Source: Mimachlamys varia
Taxonomy: Eukaryota; Mollusca; Bivalvia; Pectinida; Pectinidae
DNA: 64,000 nt
Direction: 5' to 3'
NCBI GenBank assembly: GCA_947623455.1
Contig: OX392541.1
Coordinates: forward strand, 11,474,719 to 11,538,718
In this document: positions 1-11,139 of the stretch, one piece after another
Position numbering within the stretch: position 1 is the stretch's first letter
Layout: each line of letters opens with the position of its first letter
Notes under the pieces: model-generated
Seen by the model: the letters and a program-made list of their open reading frames with translations, nothing else
Told to the model about the DNA's origin: nothing
Databases searched by the model: none
Made by a program: the position numbers and the translations under genes

Positions 1-2589
1 GCAAAAGGCTGAAATTGCATTATATCTTTCTTGATAAAGCATGAAATGCACAGTGGGGAACTACAACGTACCAATGGTTATGGCGTTACAAACGCAATAA
101 TGACTCTGTGTTTCTAAAATGGGGTTAATATCACAAAATATGGACCTCCTTGTGATAATTTTTTAGCCAATGAGAATTGAAGAAAATCGGGCCATGCCTA
201 ATATAACATCCTACAAATGCATCACATACACACAAACACACACCATTGCATGCCTGGCAGTATAATAATTGCATATTCATAATAAGGCATTGACATGTAC
301 AAAATGTACATGTATATCCATTTATTCTGTTAAAATACATACCTTGTAATTTCTACATCAACATAAATAATACCTCAATAGTCTCATATGTAAAACCTTC
401 GCTCAAAATTTAAAGGAGGTGTCCCTGGGTTGATCCTTTCAATGTTACCGAATTGAAGAAATTGACATGATGACGTAATTGAAAAACAAAGGAAAATAAA
501 GCGTACTGATACAATAAACCTATTAGAACTGACAACACAAGCAATAAAACTATTTTAGTCGTTATGGAACCACCTGTTGGCGCGGACCCACCCCAGTCAA
601 TCATTAAAGTAATTGGTCGTAACGAACGCACCTTCTAATGGAACCGATGCCTTATCAGCACGTGGGACGTAGGGTGATGACGCGAGTTCAATATTGTCAA
701 TATTTAAGATCGATGGCTTCTGAGGACCACACAGGTTTTTCGTGTGAATATTTGAATTTAAAGATACAGCGAACTCCGGAATGAACTTCTAGTCATATTG
801 TTGTACAACCATTATCGGAAAATAATAAACAGAACATCATCACGTGATAAAGCTTCCGGACCTATGACGGTGTTCAGGATATTTATGGAATCAAATTCGA
901 AGATGGCCATATACGTAAAATCAAAGTGTCCGTGAATTAGTACAAACTAACTAAAATTAGAACGAAAGATCGACCGACAAATGGTTGTCGGGCTAAAGTA
1001 ATTTAAGGTTTATAAATGACCAGACGACTTATATGAGAAGAATTCCAGAGAAAACGCTTGAATTGAAAACGTTGATGACAAAAACAATCGGTCAATGGCA
1101 TTCATGGCCTGATGAATGCCAACTGAATTTGGTAGGGTTATTTAGTGGCAATGCCATGCAATGGTAAATATTGTGATATACACGATTATCTGTTTATTAT
1201 CTTCTGTTTAAACTGATACAAATTATCAAAATATTTACATTTCATCGATTCTATTTCAGAAAACACGTGACTGTATACTCTTTAGCTGCTTTTATTTGTG
1301 GGGGATTTAATTTCGCTATATTTGCGGTCAAATAAAATTCCGCGAAATTTAAAACCCGTGAAATATAACACCCTGTTTAAACTTATTACCATGAGAGAAC
1401 AAATACTCCCAGAAGGGCGCGAAATTTTATACCCGTGAAATTAAATAACTTTGCAGTATTATAAATTCCTCTTGTATTCAGTATAAAAAAGTATTAGATT
1501 AGTCTTTGTGGTCGTGTTACTCAAAAATCGAAACCTGAAAATGCGGCAGAAATGCAAAGAATGACAAGTAAACGTATTGTGAATATCTAGATATATGAGA
1601 ATTTAAGAAAGCTGCTTATAATATCTTGATCTAATTGTGTCAGTTTAATAATGATAAATTACTTCAAATGATTGATACCCTTTCTACAAATGAAAAAAAG
1701 TGTGTTTGTGTTAGATTCATTTTTTTCTCCACCGCTTTGCTAATTTTTGATCACACACGCCTATTGATTCTAAGGTAATTTTAGAAATAATTAAAAATTA
1801 AAAAAAAAAAACATTTATCTTAGATACCTTATAACAAGTTTTAAAGAGGAGCTCACATTTTTTTGTGATTTTAACCCGAAATTAGATTTAGACTGATGTT
1901 GTTTTTAAAAAGACGGCAAATGCGGGGTATTACTTGTTAAATAACCAAAGTAATTGGTTTTATTGTAGCATATTGACCTCAAATCAACTATTAGATGTTT
2001 GAAAGAAGATATGAAGAGGTTACACAACCAACAACATATCCAACAACCACGAGTCGTGTGACCTGTTCCTACCACAATTTCAACCGAAAACAGATTAAAG
2101 TATTTCATTTTATAAATGAACAACGGACGGTATACGTGTATAAATAGCGGATCGTATGTTCCCGCCAAATGATGACGACGTCAACAACCATCAAGTGACG
2201 TCGTTCCGGTCAAAGTTCATAATGTCAGCCAATTAAAATGCTTTCAGGGTTTATTCCACGTGTGGTATAAACAAACAAAATGTTATTCAACAGTTATAAG
2301 TGTTTGATACCCTGAGAGTTGAATAACACCCTCCCTTGCGGTGGAAAATTATTTCCAAACTTCTTTTATTACCTTAAATGTATAAGCTACTGACGGCATT
2401 ACGGTAATGGTTTACTATCATTTCTTCGATCATATTTTCAAAGCAGATCTGGTAAACCGCGAAAATATTATTCCCGCGAAAACATACTACTACACGGTGT
2501 TATATATAATTTACTTTTGTAAACAAATGTTCTGAAGGAAAGCCTCATGTCACACATCCCCGGTGGTGATTCTAGAAATATCCAAAAAA
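1..2589. other. AT-rich stretch without a recognisable gene
   Basis: No coding frame, RNA gene or strong promoter was seen. Two repeats lie within it. Positions 1088-1166 match, in reverse complement, 25937-26015 (shared core CCAACTGAATTTGGTAGGG). Around 1310-1460 there is an imperfect inverted element with GCGAAAT motifs (TTTAATTTCG near one end, CGTGAAATTAAAT near the other), similar in style to the small inverted-repeat elements elsewhere in the window. Confidence 0.6.
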
Positions 2590-2835
2590 AAACTTGGTAG
2601 CTGAGTGGCAGGAACGACAGGCGAGTCGCCGGTACCTTTTAATAACTGGAATATGTGGCTTTAATAGGGAATGTTTTCCCGACAGAAAAACCACTGGTCC
2701 TCCAGGTTGGGGCTTGTGTAGGGCTATAAACACCCAATAATGGAAAAAGTAAGTGATTACGGAAACTCACGGGGCCTTACGTGCCAATGGGTACAAAGAG
2801 GATAGGTGAGGCGAGGACTTTTGTAACCCGGTTTC
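2590..2835 (+). repeat. GC-richer dispersed-repeat remnant
   Basis: A block of clearly higher G+C begins near CTTGGTAGCTGAGTGGCAGG and includes a GGTCCTCCAGGTTGGGGCTT stretch. I associate such sequence with repetitive elements of molluscan genomes, but that is from memory. Its frames hold stops, so it is not an intact gene. Class unknown. Confidence 0.35.
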
Positions 2836-3089
2836 GGTACTTTATATCATTATAACGTCACTATATATACTACAGCAGCAATGGGTATTGTTTCCAAAGC
2901 TGACGACGAGTTTAAAAGTGACAATGAATTTTCCTTTTCAATAGAAATAACGTGTTAATAAATTATCGATTCAGAGACTAAACGAGATATATGCCGAATC
3001 GTATAAATTATTATTATATCGACAAATCCATTATGATACACTGTACAGATTATTTTCATCATTCTGTTTGCTTACTTGTGCTAATATTT

Positions 3090-3320
3090 GGGGCCGCGGT
3101 GGCCGAGCAATTAAGGTGCCCCGACATTCTGCCGCTAGCCCTCCACCTCTGGGTTGCGAGTTCGAATCCCACATGGGGCAGTTGCCGGGTTCTGACCGTA
3201 GGTCTGTGGTTTTTCTCCGGGTACTACGGCTTTCTTCCACCTCCAAAACCTGGCACGTCCTTAAATGACCCTGGCTGTTAATAGGACGTAAAACAAAATA
3301 AACCAAACCAAACCAAACCA
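3090..3320 (+). repeat. tRNA-Leu-like SINE, copy 1
   Basis: The 5' end mimics a tRNA: A box TGGCCGAGCAATTAAGG (3110-3126) and an intact B box GAGTTCGAATCCC (about 3159-3171). A central domain with CTCCGGGTACTACGG follows, resembling the conserved central domains of broadly distributed animal SINEs. The tail is GTTAATAGGACGTAAAAC plus (AACC/AAACC) repeats. Length is about 230 bp. The intact promoter boxes mean RNA polymerase III transcription is conceivable. Confidence 0.8.
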
Positions 3321-3338
3321 ACGTCTTACTAATCACAC

Positions 3339-3395
3339 ATTTACAGCTGAGTAGACTGGAGCAAGCAGGGTAAAGTATCTTGCTGAAAGATACAA
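3339..3395 (-). repeat. fragment of a second SINE family, reverse orientation
   Basis: The reverse complement (TTGTATCTTTCAGCAAGATA, then CCAGTCTACTCAGCTGTAAA) matches the body of the SINE at 27621. It directly follows the SINE at 3090, and the same junction recurs at 5072, so the two were copied together. Confidence 0.65.
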
Positions 3396-3410
3396 TCGCA
3401 TATATTCTTA

Positions 3411-3605
3411 TAAGCAGAAGACGCTTACTCTTCCACGACATCTGGTCTTATTCTGTTGTACGTTTACAAGGGTTTCCACGTACTGCAAATCTCTTTCTTA
3501 TTTGATATTGTGTCCCTAGTTTAATTGTCGAGCTCGGATTATGAGCGTCCTTAAATGACCTCAGCTTTTAATTTGACGTAAGGACGATCAACCAAACCAA
3601 ATCAA
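3411..3605 (+). repeat. family A fragment followed by a SINE tail
   Basis: 3411-3545 carries the family A core (AAGCAGAAGACGCTTACTC, later GAGCTCGGATTATGA). It is joined at 3546-3605 to a diverged SINE tail (CGTCCTTAAATGACC, then GACGTAAGG and an ACCAAACC end). Confidence 0.65.
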
Positions 3606-3659
3606 GTTATACAACTCTATTGTAAATCTTCTTGTTTTCAGTTTGTGTATAGAGATCAT

Positions 3660-4200
3660 GAAAAGGCATCTGATTTCAAAGGAGGTAAAATTAATACTAC
3701 ATATATATAATTTGGTTATTAAAAGATACAATATACGGCACATCTGATTATGATTTGGTTAATGCTTCGGTATTCCCTAATTTATTCTGTAAAGGAGGTA
3801 AATTAATACTATATGTAATTTGGTTATCAAAAGATACAATATACTGCACATCGTAGACATATCTGGATATTAAATGTTAAAATGAATAAATAAAATAAAC
3901 AAAACAAACAAAAAACATAAGCACGAAACCATTACGAATAATACACATCGGTACGGCACTGTTGAATCATAAAATCTAAGAGGAATCTATGTAGGTTTCT
4001 CCATGTGAATTATTTCCTTTGTTCATATTTTGCCCCTGGTTTGATCGATTTTGAGTTCTGATTATGATTTTGTTAACGCTTCGGTATTCCCTAATTTATT
4101 TTGCAAAGGAGGTAAATTAATATTATATGTAATTTAGTTATTGAAAGACACAATATGCTGCAATCGTCGATATATCTGGATATGTGAGGAAATTTATTAT
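3660..4200 (+). repeat. three local copies of a repeat block with family A 3' ends
   Basis: AAAGGAGGTAAATTAATACT-type sequence followed by TAATTTGGTTAT and GATACAATAT occurs near 3678, 3793 and 4108. The second and third copies are preceded by the family A 3' end (CGGTATTCCCTAATTTATT). The blocks are direct repeats, suggesting local duplication. No gene was seen here. Confidence 0.6.
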
Positions 4201-4734
4201 ATAGATTTTGCTAGGTTTCTGTTAGAAGTCCTGATGAGCTCGCCAATACATTCAGCTTAATGTGATATACTAGAAATGGAAGGGACACAGTTTGTTCCCT
4301 TTGGAATTCCTACAACCTGCTAGAAAACGTTGTCATCAGATTGATAAAATATATTATTATCTAGGAATCCTAACATTCTCAGAAGTTCATTGATGTCTTT
4401 CTGGTATGTATACGCAAAACATTCTTCGTATTAGTTTACAACCATGTATATTATATTATATCATCGTACAGTATATCATTATTCGAAACGAAATATCTGA
4501 TTACAAAAGGACGTACATGTGTGTGTTCCTTAATGATATTTAGAATACTAATAGTGATGATAGTAATTCGAGGTTCTTATATACAGCTTAATTACAACCT
4601 GGTTTGTTGGTCGTCTCAAAGTGGTTCACAATTCATCAGCCATGGTTAACGGGCCTTTACTACCAGTCAATGTCTTTCATGCTTAAACTCCCCGTGGAGC
4701 ATAAACCAATGCTGTAATTTTTGACGCTCACAGT

Positions 4735-4790
4735 TACAACATTCGGATTATGGTCTTGTTGACGCTTCAGTATTCTCTGATTTTTTAAAA
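4735..4790 (+). repeat. family A 3' end fragment
   Basis: CGGATTATGGTCTTGTTGAC followed by GCTTCAGTATTCTCTGATTT is the terminal part of family A. It lies just upstream of the second SINE. Confidence 0.6.
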
Positions 4791-4826
4791 AAAAGTATTG
4801 TTCAATTTCTAAAAATATCTTACCAA

Positions 4827-5053
4827 CCGCCGTGTCCGAGTGGTTAAGGTGTTCCGACATACTACCACTAGCCCTCCACCTCTGGGTTGCGAGTTCAAAT
4901 CCAACTTGGGGAAGTTGCCAGGTACTGACCGTAGGTCGGTGGTTTTCTCCGGGTACTCCGGCTTTCCTCCACTTCAAAAACCTGGCACGTCCTTCAATGA
5001 CCTTTGCTGTTAATAGGACGTAAAACAAAATAAACCAAACCAAACCAAACCAA
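4827..5053 (+). repeat. tRNA-Leu-like SINE, copy 2
   Basis: Same family as 3090. The A box GTCCGAGTGGTTAAGG is closer to tRNA-Leu than in copy 1, while the B box is altered (GAGTTCAAATCCA). The central CTCCGGGTACTCCGG, the GTTAATAGGACGTAAAAC tail and the ACCAAACC repeats are kept. Confidence 0.8.
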
Positions 5054-5071
5054 CGTCTTACCAACCACACA

Positions 5072-5150
5072 TTTACAGCTGAGTAGACTGGAGAAAGCAG
5101 AGTAAAGTATCTTGCTTAAAGATACAACACAAGTGCCGTGACTCGAGCTC
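5072..5150 (-). repeat. second SINE fragment in reverse, joined to SINE copy 2
   Basis: Longer than the partner at 3339. It runs into the tRNA-like head (reverse complement GAGTCACGGCACTTGTG), so it covers the head-body junction seen in the + copy at 27621. The head-on SINE pair is therefore present twice within 2 kb. Confidence 0.65.
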
Positions 5151-5317
5151 GTCCCCTTCCACAAGATAACCGTACCTCCAATATTCTTCAGGATTTTTTT
5201 ATGATTGGTAGTCTGATCGAAAGCAAAAACTTTGATAATTGAATTTTGAAAAGAAAATGCTAAATACTGTATGTGGCGGATGTAAAATTTAGCGATGTGT
5301 CGTCTGAATAAAAAAAA

Positions 5318-5500
5318 TCAGAGAATACCGAAGCGTCAACTTAAACATAATCCGAACTAAAAATCGATAAAACTAGGGGCAGAGGTCCCTGAAAAAGTAT
5401 AAGAGAATAAGAGCAGGTGTTCCGGAAGAGTAAGCGTCTTCTGTTTCACCGACAACATCCGCCATGTAAATCCTGGTCACATCCAAATAAACTTAAAACT
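5318..5500 (-). repeat. family A copy
   Basis: The reverse complement holds the terminal motifs in order: GGAACACC, CGATTTTTAG, then CGCTTCGGTATTCTCTGAT. It is truncated on its 5' side. Confidence 0.65.
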
Positions 5501-5789
5501 TAAACTTATTTGAACGGGTTTTTATTTCGCGGTCACAAATTAATTGCCTTAATCTGAATTATATAGCCACCATTATAAGGTGTTATTTGTTTTAGAATTT
5601 TGATGCATTCACTAATTTAGCGAATTAACCCCCCCCCCCCCCCGAAAATATTAGAAACTATACTGTATAGTTCAAAGGTTGTTGCAATTTTCAAAATTAA
5701 CATATCGCTTATTCAATTTTTACAGTATGTAGTATCAAAATGCAACTTCTACTTTGTTGTAAGGTTTCTGAGAACGGTGTTGAGAAGTT

Positions 5790-5965
5790 TGGATCTATCT
5801 AGGGTTTTAACGCACCTGACCCTTCGGCTTCTACATCAGTTTAGAAATTTTGGATTCCCATCTTTTGGCTCCTTGCATCACTGACGAGACCTAGGAGGAC
5901 GAAACAGTTTAATTCATTTTCTATTACTAAATCTAAAAGGTTCAACAGAGTAAACAATACGACTG
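5790..5965 (+). repeat. hammerhead-ribozyme repeat, damaged copy
   Basis: Family flanks are present (CTTCTACATCAGTTTAGAAA upstream, TTTAATTCATTTT downstream). The core starts GCATCA-CTGACGA (5875-5887), but stem II carries a T-to-A change (GACC/GGAC). The segment with helix III's second strand, the cleavage site and the 3' strand of helix I is deleted, so it cannot cleave itself. Confidence 0.8.
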
Positions 5966-6489
5966 TAACCCTTCAGGAAGGTATTGAGAGGTTTGGATAG
6001 TGGTATGGTTTAGTAGTTAGAATATATAGCAAGTTAATAATTGCAAATATAAATAAATGAAAAAAAACAGCAAAAAAACTAAAGCACAAAAACATTAACG
6101 CATTATACATATCGGTACGACACAATGAGGAACCATCAAATTTAAGATGGATTCCCTGTAGATTTCAACGATAAAATGCTAGTCACTAGTTATTTTAATT
6201 TTTTTCCCACAATTTAAGTTTTTTTTGCGAATTGGTGTTTTAAGACGTTTTGATAATGGTACCTGTATACAAACTGAGTGGTTCTTAACGAGAGTCATTA
6301 CTGAAATAGCTTATAAATATACCACCGGCATGTTCTTCTTCAAAGCGAGCAATATTGCCAAGACATATTCTAACAATCACATACATTGTATCTAAACATA
6401 CGTTAAACCGTGCTCAACCCCAGAAAGACGTACTGTATAGTTGCTAATATTAGCGATAACCTTAATTTCGCTTGATATAAAATGAATAT

Positions 6490-6815
6490 TTTTTTAAGAG
6501 CACCAAAGCGTTTACCAAACCATAACCCGAACTCAAAATCGATAAAACTAGGGGCAAAATGTGATCAAAGGAAATATCTACATAGAGATTGTTGTAAAGG
6601 TACAAGAAAATAATATCATGTGTTCCGGAAGAGTAACCGTATTCTGCTTCATCGACGACACCCACCATGTAAATCTTTGTCACATTCAAGTAAACATCAA
6701 GTTCTTAACCGAGTCATCATTGTCAATCACAACAAGTAAACACACTAATGAGCATACTCAAAAACATCCATCTTCGTATCATCACTTAACGATACAGAAT
6801 ATTTCTCAATGAGAC
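6490..6815 (-). repeat. family A copy, nearly full length
   Basis: Reading the reverse complement: GTCTCATTGAGAAATATTCT, then GAGTATGCTCATTAGTGTG, then GAAGCAGAATACGG and the terminal GATTTTGAGTTCGGGTTATG. This is one of the longer copies. Confidence 0.7.
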
Positions 6816-7520
6816 AAAGACATCTACACATCTACAAGTATCATTACTTTTGCTACATAAAAGGCAGGTTTAGACTCTGGCAAAATAGTTTGATTCAAAA
6901 ATTTATAGTAAACGTATTTATTTTGGCGAAATCAAATTTTAGCGCGTTGTCCAGTTTTGGCACATATGCGCAATGATAAATTCGCACATTCTTGGTAATT
7001 ACTATATAAGAAGCATAATTATAAAAAAAAAACATCTATTTAGCGCAATGATATGAGCGCAATACTTTCAGCACGAAAAAGCGCTCAAATAAGATTGGCG
7101 GGTTAGTGTGTACATCTATATTATATACCTAAGATGACACGATACATCATTACACGATATGTACGTATCAATACACCTATATGTAATATGCATGTGAATG
7201 ACACCAACTAAGGAGCAGTAATATCACGGGAAGTGATTCCCCAATTAACTTAATGCATTGGACCCAGACTGTATGACTAAAGCGGTAACAGTCATGTCCA
7301 GTTATATGATGTACACATCGACCAAATCATTATATTCTAATACACGAATATCACAGCTACCAAAATCAATCTCTCGAACCAGTGTTTAAAATATGACTGC
7401 AATCAAACCAAGAAAGGCCTGACGACACGTCATATATTATGTCTCCATAGAAACGGAGGACGGATACATTTTTTATGTTTTTGATTCATGCTTTTTAGTA
7501 GGTAACCCCAGTTGCCCCCC
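6816..7520. other. no gene seen
   Basis: AT-rich. Between about 6880 and 7110 are GCGAAAT and GCGCAAT motifs in inverted arrangement, typical of the small inverted-repeat elements of this window. From 7115 up to the promoter candidate I see nothing definable. Confidence 0.5.
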
Positions 7521-7527
7521 TCAGAAT

Positions 7528-7562
7528 TGACGTGCTATATAAGGGGCAATAGAGGTACACCA
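7528..7562 (+). promoter_or_regulatory. TATA promoter candidate with a half CRE
   Basis: TGACG (7529-7533) is followed almost at once by TATATAAG (7536-7543). An initiator-like CCAGT has its A near 7562, 26 bases downstream of the first T of the TATA box. This arrangement resembles the TGACGTCA...TATATAAG layout upstream of the neuropeptide exon. No coding exon could be tied to it directly. Confidence 0.45.
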
Positions 7563-7717
7563 GTAATTGAAACTGTTACAGCGGCTGAGGCTGTAAGCTG
7601 GCTGTGTCAACGTAGTGTGGGCTGTACGCTTCTCCTGACTACTCTTAGTTATATCAGTTCCTTATAGTACGGGAGTCCTGACGCTAACACAAAAACTGAC
7701 CACTGTAAACTTTAAAG
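7562..7717 (+). other. candidate noncoding first exon (5' UTR)
   Basis: About 156 bp between the TATA box and a consensus donor, AAAG|GTAAGTG, with the exon end at 7717. The stretch contains no ATG and is richer in G and C than its surroundings, as expected of an untranslated first exon. The exon it would splice to is not evident. The neuropeptide exon at 56200, which has a good acceptor, is the only well-supported + strand coding exon downstream, but a 48.5-kb intron would be needed. Confidence 0.4.
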
Positions 7718-9030
7718 GTAAGTGACCATTTTTTACCATGTATATGCTTTTGATGTATATATCGTAATAACAATTATATAGAAATTTATCCTTTTCGAAC
7801 TGTTTCTTTTTTTCAATCGTTGAGATTAATACGAAAAACCTCTTAATACTTTTTAGTAACATCTCGATGCCATGTTGTTAAATAATTTTTACATCTAATT
7901 CGTTCACAACATGACAAAATTTTAATTGGAAACGAGCGGAAAGTAATGCGATTAGACGTGTTATTTGTTAAAACTTACAAAAAATCCATCTCAAGTGAAT
8001 GTTTGTGAAAATAATTTTGAAGGTAAATACATTTTTAGAATTCAAAAAGTTCTTTTTAAAATTAAGAATATTGTTGTACCTTTAGTTTGTACAAAGTAAC
8101 GTTCTTTTCTATCAAAAAAATATCTTAACATGTTGAGCCAAGTTTATAGTAATGAGCCAAACGAAACGTGGTACTATTTCATATTTAAAAATTAAGTCTT
8201 TGTTATTGGTAACAATACAAAACCAAGCGGAATGCGGTACTGTTTTGAATGTCTGGGATATGCTATACTCTAAAACGTTAAAACGAAATGCTACGTTTCA
8301 GGAAATATGTTAAGGTCTTCTTCCAATACAAAATATTCTGAAACGTTTTATTTCTGGACCCTTAAAGAATCTTATTTATTAAAAAAAAAATCTTTCTTTT
8401 TGAAAACGCTACAAAACCAAACCAAAACAGCCGGTAATATGTCGACGAAACTGTTTGGGTTTGAACTTAAGTTTGTATGATGCAGTTTAATTCATTTTTT
8501 CGGCATACTGTATCTATTACTAAATTTAAGAGGTGCAGCATATGTGTATATTACGTAATCTTTGTATATAGAAGTGGACATAAGGCCTTTGGACCTTCTT
8601 TTACTAGACGTGAATGGGATATCTGAAGATTCGTCGTATACAAATACTTTAACAAACTTGCTTGAAACAGCTTAGCGCTTTCTCCAAGAAATATCTTGTG
8701 ATCTATATGATGTCAAGCACGTTATAGTGCTATTTCAATAGTGGCAAAGGAATTTTGAACATTCATCATAACAAGACTGAAATATTAACTTAAAGGGAAA
8801 ACCAGCCAATCAGACATACTGTATGTCCTTAATATATTCCCGTTTTTTTTCGAGTTCATATAAGATATTTATGATGTATATGTTACTGAGTGAGTACCCC
8901 GAATCTAAAGGTCGGATTCTAGATGTAGAACTGTAAACGTTCGGCCGACGATCGAAGTTTAAACTCGATCGTTAAACTGCAATATACCACAGAGTGATTT
9001 CAGGTGTTACTGGTTAGCTTACACACCGTC
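7718..9030. other. no gene seen; holds a partial ribozyme-family repeat
   Basis: This would be the 5' part of an intron if the exon at 7562 is real. About 8475-8560 matches the 3' half of the hammerhead repeat (TGTATGATGCAGTTTAATTC onward to GGTGCAGCATATGTG), but no ribozyme core precedes it. Confidence 0.55.
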
Positions 9031-9032
9031 CG

Positions 9033-9150
9033 GATACGATTTGGAGTCGTATCATACAGCATGGCTCGTTGGAATATAACTGTTTGTTTCTGATACGATT
9101 TGGAGTCGTATCATACAGCATGGCTCGTGGGAATATAACTGTTTGTTTCA
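9033..9150 (+). repeat. two tandem 59-bp units
   Basis: Units at 9033-9091 and 9092-9150 are nearly identical. Each contains the imperfect hairpin GATACGATTTGGAGTCGTAT, whose arms GATACGA and TCGTATC pair. Confidence 0.85.
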
Positions 9151-9240
9151 ATAAGTCTGCTGTAAATACAACGAAATAAGAAATGCAAAAGTGAGATGAG
9201 CAATCTTTATCGGGATAGCCAATCATTGTTACGATAACCC

Positions 9241-10420
9241 ATTTTTAACACACTTAAACTATCTTTATCATAGATAATCCAACTTTATCATATATAACCT
9301 ATCTTTATCATATGTAACCCATCTTTATCATATATAACCTGTCTTTATCATATGTAACCCATCTTTATCATATATAACCTGTCTTTATCATATATAACCC
9401 ATCTTTATCATATATAACCTATCTTTATCATATATAGCCAATCTTTATCATATATAACCTATCTTTATCATATATAACCCATCTTTATCATATATAACCC
9501 ATCTTTATCATATATAACCTATCTTTATGATACATAACCTATCTTTATCATATATAACCCATCTTTATCATATATAACCCATCTTTATCATATATAACCT
9601 ATCTTTATCATATATAGCCAATCTTTATCATATATAACCCATCTTATCATATATAACTTATCTTTATCATATATAGCCAATCTTTATCATATATAACCCA
9701 TCTTTATCATATATAACCTATCTTTATCATATATAGCCAATATACATCATATATAACCCATCTTTATCATATATAACCTATCTTTATCATATATAGCCAA
9801 TCTTTATCATATATAAGCCATCTTTATCATATATAACCCATCTTTATCATATATAACCTATCTTTATCACATATAACCAATCTTTATCATATATAACCTA
9901 TCTTTATCATATATAGCCAATCTTTATCATATATAACCCATCTTTATCATATATAGCCAATCTTTATCATATATAACCCATCTTTATCATATATAACCGA
10001 TCTTTATCATATATAACCCATCTTTATCATATATAACCCATCTTTATCATATATAACCTATCTTTATCACATGTAACCAATCTTTATCATATATAACCCA
10101 TCTTTATCATATATAACCCATCTTTATCATATATAACCTATCTTTATCATATATAGCCAATCTTTATCATATATAACCCATCTTTATTATATATAACCCA
10201 TCTTTATCATATATAGCCAATCTTTATCATATATAACCCATCTTTATCATATATAACCCATCTTTATCATATATAACCCATCTTTATCATATATAACCCA
10301 TCTTTATCATATATAACCCATCTTTATCATATATAACCCATCTTTATCATATATAACCCATCTTTATCTTATATAACCCATCTTTATCATATAAAACCAA
10401 TCTGTATCTTACAGAACCTA
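9241..10420 (+). repeat. 20-bp satellite, about 57 units
   Basis: The unit is ATCTTTATCATATATAACCC, with the last few bases varying (AACCT, AGCCA). One single-base deletion near 9645 shifts the phase. Every unit holds TTATCA, a GATA-factor type site on the minus strand, and a TATATAA. The edges decay gradually, as in an array maintained by unequal exchange. Confidence 0.95.
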
Positions 10421-10568
10421 TCCTGACCAGAAAAATGACCAATCTTTATCAGGATAAGCTTGTCGGTCTAAGTGAGAACCTTTCTTTATCATTACTTCGA
10501 CAATAAAACTTTATTCGGGAGGAGCAAACTTTATCGGAGTTAATCAATGTTGACAAGAACTAACCGCA

Positions 10569-11135
10569 TCCTGATCAGGGTAAAATATTGTTATAAGGGT
10601 TAACCATACTGTATCTTATATAACCCACCCGGATAAGATATAACCCATTCTTATCATACAATATATATAACCCTCCCTGAGTAGATATAAAAAATGTTTA
10701 TCGTATATAACCCACCATGATCAGATATAACCCATCTTTATCGTATATAACCCACGCTGACCAGATATAACCCATCTTTATCGTATATAACCCACGCTGA
10801 CCAGATATAACCCATCTTTATCGTATATAACCCACCCTGACCAGATATAACCCATCTTTATCCAATATAACCCACGCTGACCAGATATAACCCATCTTTA
10901 TCGTATATAACCCACCATGATCAGATATAACCCATCTTTATCATGCAATATATAACCCTCCCTGAGTAGATATACAAAAAAAAAATGTTTATCGTATATA
11001 ACCCAACCTGACCAGATATAACCCATCGTTATCATATATAACCCATCATGACCAGCTATAACCCATCTTAATCGTATATAACCAACCCTGACCAGATATA
11101 ACCAATCTTTTTCGTATATAACCCATCACTTTGTT
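10569..11135 (+). repeat. composite satellite of about 40 bp, related to the 20-bp array
   Basis: Alternating half units ATCTTTATCGTATATAACCC and ACCCTGACCAGATATAACCC form a period near 40 bp. An internal duplication of a longer block (CCTCCCTGAGTAGATATA at 10672 and 10958) is seen. It evidently derives from the neighbouring 20-bp array by divergence of alternate units. Confidence 0.9.
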
Positions 11136-11139
11136 ATAT

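Noticed and set aside
9241..10420. CRISPR-like array
   Set aside because: Units are contiguous 20-bp repeats without unique spacers, in animal DNA.
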